NCBI GenBank assembly: GCA_029962745.1
Contig: CM057154.1
Coordinates: 18,618,078-18,682,077 of the forward strand
DNA from: Echinometra lucunter
Lineage: Eukaryota; Echinodermata; Echinoidea; Camarodonta; Echinometridae
Direction of reading: 5' to 3'
Length of the DNA stretch: 64,000 nucleotides
Position numbers and translations under genes: made by a program. This document shows positions 59,735 to 64,000 of this stretch, one piece after another. Under the pieces are notes generated by a model. That model was not told the origin of the DNA, did no database searches, and saw nothing but the letters and a program-made list of their open reading frames with translations. Position 1 is the stretch's first letter, and the number at the start of each line of letters is the position of its first letter.

Positions 59735-59768
59735 AAGAAGAAGAAGAAGAAGAAAAAGGAAGAAAAAA
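59735..59768. repeat. (GAA)n microsatellite upstream of the promoter
   Basis: About nine GAA-type units with AAA interruptions. Confidence 0.9.
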
Positions 59769-60052
59769 GAAGCTAAAACGATTGGTGCATTAATAAAGAA
59801 AACATTTTTTTTTCAACAGAGTATCGACTCCGACGAGAACATTTCAATGGAAATTTATAATCATGTAGCAGCTAAATATTATCAATGATAAAGCTGGGAC
59901 TTTCCACGAAAAAAGAAACTTGACAAAATTATTTTTTTATAAGAAACCCCTTGCAAACTTAACAACAAAGAACACACACACATACATCCCCACACACTCA
60001 CGTACACAATGAAGCAAACCTCCTCCTAGAAAGATATTTTGCATGCTAACTG

Positions 60053-60255
60053 GAAGCCAAGTGGTATATTGGTGAAGGGCCTCCACACCCAGAGGTACTG
60101 GATTCGATCCTTGCTCGTTGCTTCTCTCTCGGTGCCTCCTTACAGACTGTTTCTAACCCGTATGCGTCCCTCTCGACCAAGGATTATTAGATGGGTAAAA
60201 GCAGAGCACGCTGGAAGAGAAGTGTTTGTAATGACGTGGTTACTGGCATGAAATA
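60053..60255 (+). mobile_element. tRNA-derived SINE fragment
   Basis: The plus strand has an A-box-like agtggtatattggtgaag (60060-60077) and a B box GGATTCGATCC (60100-60110) at tRNA spacing. A body with 'gggtaaaagcagagcacgctgg' follows, as in many invertebrate SINEs. It differs from the SINE at 26885-27142, so it is a second family. It lies about 780 bp upstream of the TATA box. Confidence 0.55.
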
Positions 60256-63200
60256 ACAAAATATAACTTTCACTTTATCTATGACACGGTTGAATGTCGG
60301 GCCTCCTTATTGGTATAACCGTGATCACAATATACAGTAACATGAGTAATGACACTGGCAACTTTGCATGGCTTCAAATTATATACGATTTCTTTGTCAT
60401 TAACTTACACCGTGGTATCATGGAGTTCTGCTGCATACGTGTTGATTTCTTCTTCTTTTTTCAGTGAACAAGGTCTAGATTTTTGATCTTATTTTAGAAT
60501 GAAAATGACGTATGTTCTACATTTAAAAAATGTGGGTTTTTTTAGTGTGTATGTGGCAGACTTACTTGTTGTCTTCCAATGGTGTTTACGAAAAATATGC
60601 TCCCTTTTCTTTTGCTTTCTTTTTACCCAGGCCTTCTTTCTTTCCATCTCCACCCTTCCTTCCCTGTCTCTTCTCCGATGTAATTTTCTCCCTTCTTCAC
60701 AGTCATATTGATGTGAGATCAGTAGCCTATTTTGTAAGAATTCTACCCAACCAGTAAGCCTTTTTACGTCCATCTGTCGCTGTGCATTTTAATCCTTATC
60801 ATATTTTCGTCCGTCCTATTCTGCGCAGCTCAATTGTTAGCCCATTATCTCACACTTATATTCTTGCCTTTTTACGTCGTAGACTCGCCTGAGTGATCGC
60901 TTTGCCCGAATGGCCCGAAATGGACCCAATTTGTCAAAAAATGTTCCGCGACGAAGAGAGAAAAGCTAGGAGCCTCTTCATCTGTCTTGTGCGATTTGGT
61001 TCATTTGGTAGTCATAGAATCCCGCGCCGTGCAATCAGTGGTTACGAGCGCGTGAAGGAACGAGCTCTCGGGCTGGAGGCCCGTCAACAGCGACTCACCA
61101 ACCGTGACCGAAAAACCAAATAGTGCAGGGCGCTTTCCTCTACACCAGACGTCATACAAACCCCTTACTCTTCTCAACTAATTCTTTGCATTTTATTTCT
61201 TCTGTTTCTTCATCAAACATAAGGCGCTAAAAGATTTATATGTCAAATCACAAATACAGTAAAGGAGCAAAAGGTTGAAGTGTTTGGTAAATTTGACTTT
61301 CTTGGAAGAAAATTTTCCTATTGGGGATTTTGATTTGACAAATAGAATGATATCTGATACAAATCGATGTGATTTTCCAAGTCTGTAGTGTTTCCTTTAC
61401 TCTCAAGGGTGTAGCTTTATATCACCGATATCACTCGCGGAATTTTTGAGTGAATACTACAATGCAACCAGCCGCCTGAGGGGGTATTTATGACAAGTGA
61501 CTCTTACAATTGCTTACCTGACAAAAGATGAATACATTTCCATATCGTTGTAGTTATTCTTGTCAAAATATGAATCTTTTTCGCGCAAATCGGGCCACTG
61601 GAGTTGACGATTTAAACACCTCTTTTCCCGTGATCCTCTCTGGAATGCAACGCTATCTTTCAGCTCTCAAGTTTTATTGAACGCTTTGAATATATCATCT
61701 CTTTTTCGATTTCAATTCATTTGATAAGTGTCCTTCTAATACTTTGATTCGAACTTTTATACTTTTATCGAACATTTTAGGGTTATTCTTTTTTCCTGGA
61801 GCTCTTAAATTCGACATTTGGTGTGGGCGAGAGAAAAGCTTTTTCAAGACGTAATCGGTGTCATGACTTGTGAGAGGTGATATTAATAATCTGGGTCCTG
61901 ATCTTCCCCAGGATAGAAATACAAGTAGAAAAACCTAGTAAATTATGACGATGTGAAACGATAAGATACATAGAGTAACCCTTAACATATATAACATTAT
62001 AAATATTTGATTCCAAACACTTTTGTTCATGGATTTTTTTTTGGTCCCACCTTTATATTCACGTACGAATGTAAGCATTTATGGTATTTTGTATTTTTTG
62101 TTGTAGTTTATTTGAAACATCATTCACATCTGTGTATGAATATTCTGAATTATTGAAATCAAATGGACCAAAAGGCAGGTCGTTTTTAGTTCTCGAATGA
62201 CATGTGTACATGGACTTGATGTCCATAAATCATCACAACTTTTCAAAGTGAGAAAATTCATGTAAACGATTACCACCTCTCTTGCATGGAACGAAGACAA
62301 TAAAAGACCTTTTCCGTAATGGAGCTCTCGGACCCATGAATTTCAATGAAAAAATTAAAATGGCAAAATGAATATGATGATAGAAATATGGACACCACGT
62401 GACAAAATAAACACCGCTGAAAGGTTTCACACTCAGTGTCGTAGTCTCTATTTAGAGCGTATTATAACTGCATTTTAGTTGCAGGTCTTCGTATACGTAT
62501 TCGTTTTGTTTCTGAGAGTAGTGCTAATGTGATTCTCGAGGAGTGTAGCTGACTCATGGTGTCAAAATCTTATGAATAAAAAAACATTCGAAAAAAGAAT
62601 GATACTTTTCTCATTTTCTGATTATTCACAGAATTAAATGCTTCTTGACTTTCGTTCGGGTGAAAGGATTTCCTGCCCACTTATTATGTTTATATGCTAA
62701 TGATAATCGTAGAATTTAGGGACTTCATTCCTCACTTGTGGTTATAATGTAAAATTATATTAAAAGTGGTCATTAACACTGATCCTAGCACTCATTTTGA
62801 AAGAAATATAACGTTTCCTATATTCATATTATTTATCTTCGGAAACGAATTTCTTATTGCTTTAGCAGGGAAAAGTATATATATATGCGTCTATACACAC
62901 CGTCATAAATTAGATTGTTATGATAAAAGTATTTATCAAAGTTTCATGTCAGATTATCGGTATATGAAATTAGTCCATCTATCTATGTGGGCGTATCTGT
63001 GCGTGCATGTGTTTGTGTGTGTGTCTTTCTCTCTCTCTCAATTCACTTTCTATTCTTTTCTCTTTATGAGAACACTACTGCCCATGGATTATCTCACAAA
63101 CGGGAGAGAAATAATGGTGTGACGGGTTTTTTTTCATCAGAGGTGACATTACACTTTTATTCTTTATTTTAAGGCCTATTGATTATGAAATGAATATGTT

Positions 63201-64000
63201 ACATACTAACTATACCATGAAAGCAATGGCAGTAACTTATTCAAGTTCATAATTTTCCCGGATCTCGTTATGCTCTAATAGTGTTAATTGATATTTGGTG
63301 ATTAACACGTTTATATGCAGTGGCTTGATTTTAAGGTATTACTGGTACAATCTCAGAAAATATTGATTAAAAATTAATATTATCCATCGTTGGGTAAATT
63401 TCTACTTACTATTGCACTAAATTCTATAAAAAGAACATACATGTCTCCTTCTATGCCCTTAATTATATACCCAATATCTGGTAAACTTATAACCAAATTA
63501 TTGCAGTGTATAATGTATAAATATGGATCACATGTGAAGATAGATTAACAACATAATCTCACGGAACGTTATTCTATGGGTCTATCATACTTGCTGTCTA
63601 TAGTGATGGGAAAATTAACATACAGAATGCTTAGCACGCATCGCTCTCTATAATGCACTTCTCTAATGCAATTCTCGTGAAGGCATCGGTTTTGACAGGA
63701 TCCCTAAAATTCTAGGTGTGAGCGGGTTTTTAGGTCGTACGTCATAATACGCTTTAGTGTCTGTAACTGAATGCCTAATGCTTGAGAGCAGTAATAAGGC
63801 TACTGACAATTCATTACAATCGATGAAAGGAAGCAAAATAGATGAGATGAGAAAATAATTTTACTCGGAATAGACTCATACATCTGCTCAAAGAGAAGAG
63901 ACGCAAGTGAAGAGAACTTTTTAAATATTGCGCGACTCAAAGATGAACAATCTATTCAAGCTGAAAGAATACATTTGCAAAATAATGAAAAAGAAAAATG

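Larger units (their letters stand above)
59500..64000. other. Upstream flank of Tbx6/16, no gene recognised
   Basis: This AT-rich DNA upstream of the promoter contains a (GAA)n tract (59735-59768), a tRNA-like SINE fragment (60053-60255) and short chance frames. A GC-richer patch at 60890-61130 has an open frame of 76 codons with no recognisable motif. From 61130 to 64000 nothing beyond ordinary AT-rich sequence was seen. Confidence 0.6.

Noticed and set aside
60893..61123. 76-codon plus-strand frame upstream of the promoter
   Set aside because: There is no recognisable motif, splice context or length support.

Overview
This is a 64-kb window of animal nuclear DNA. It is AT-rich, has long introns, and is full of microsatellites, poly(G)/poly(C) tracts and short interspersed repeats. 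One protein-coding gene can be supported. It lies on the minus strand and is the 5' part of a T-box transcription factor of the Tbx6/16 (VegT/spadetail) type. The gene type, the tRNA-derived SINE and the overall texture suggest a non-chordate deuterostome, most likely an echinoderm such as a sea urchin. The species is an inference; the T-box assignment is read directly from the sequence.

The gene runs right to left. Exon 1 (58860-59013) has a good start codon with an in-frame stop just upstream, and a TATA box about 250 bp upstream. Exon 2 (50573-50810) is alanine-rich and opens the T-box. Exons 3 (27248-27515), 4 (14421-14567) and 5 (9311-9378) complete the DNA-binding domain. A 65-nt exon 6 (5948-6012) encodes a basic/acidic linker. 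All six exons join in frame with GT/AG junctions, giving 313 codons plus one base. Introns 1-5 are about 8.0, 23.1, 12.7, 5.0 and 3.3 kb. No stop codon or C-terminal activation region could be found, so the 3' exons probably lie beyond position 1.

The introns hold most of the other structure. Intron 3 has a nest of Penelope-like element ends around 19.2-19.9 kb. It includes a hammerhead-ribozyme-like motif, a 131-bp near-perfect palindrome and three copies of a direct repeat between (TA)n tracts. Intron 3 also holds a 561-bp inverted-repeat element with a 9-bp target duplication, a foldback element interrupted by an 88-bp insertion, a 232-bp MITE and a SINE about 106 bp from exon 3. Intron 1 carries another microsatellite, intron 2 carries a second long hairpin-free repeat landscape of purine tracts, and a 138-bp hairpin lies at 52.3 kb in intron 1. 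Intron 4 has a 208-bp MITE and two CpG-rich blocks. Intron 5 has an older relative of the 561-bp element and a 500-N assembly gap. The last 4.5 kb (59.5-64 kb) is upstream flank with one tRNA-like SINE fragment and no recognisable gene.

Most other open reading frames are low-complexity translations of microsatellites or short chance frames and are not annotated as genes.
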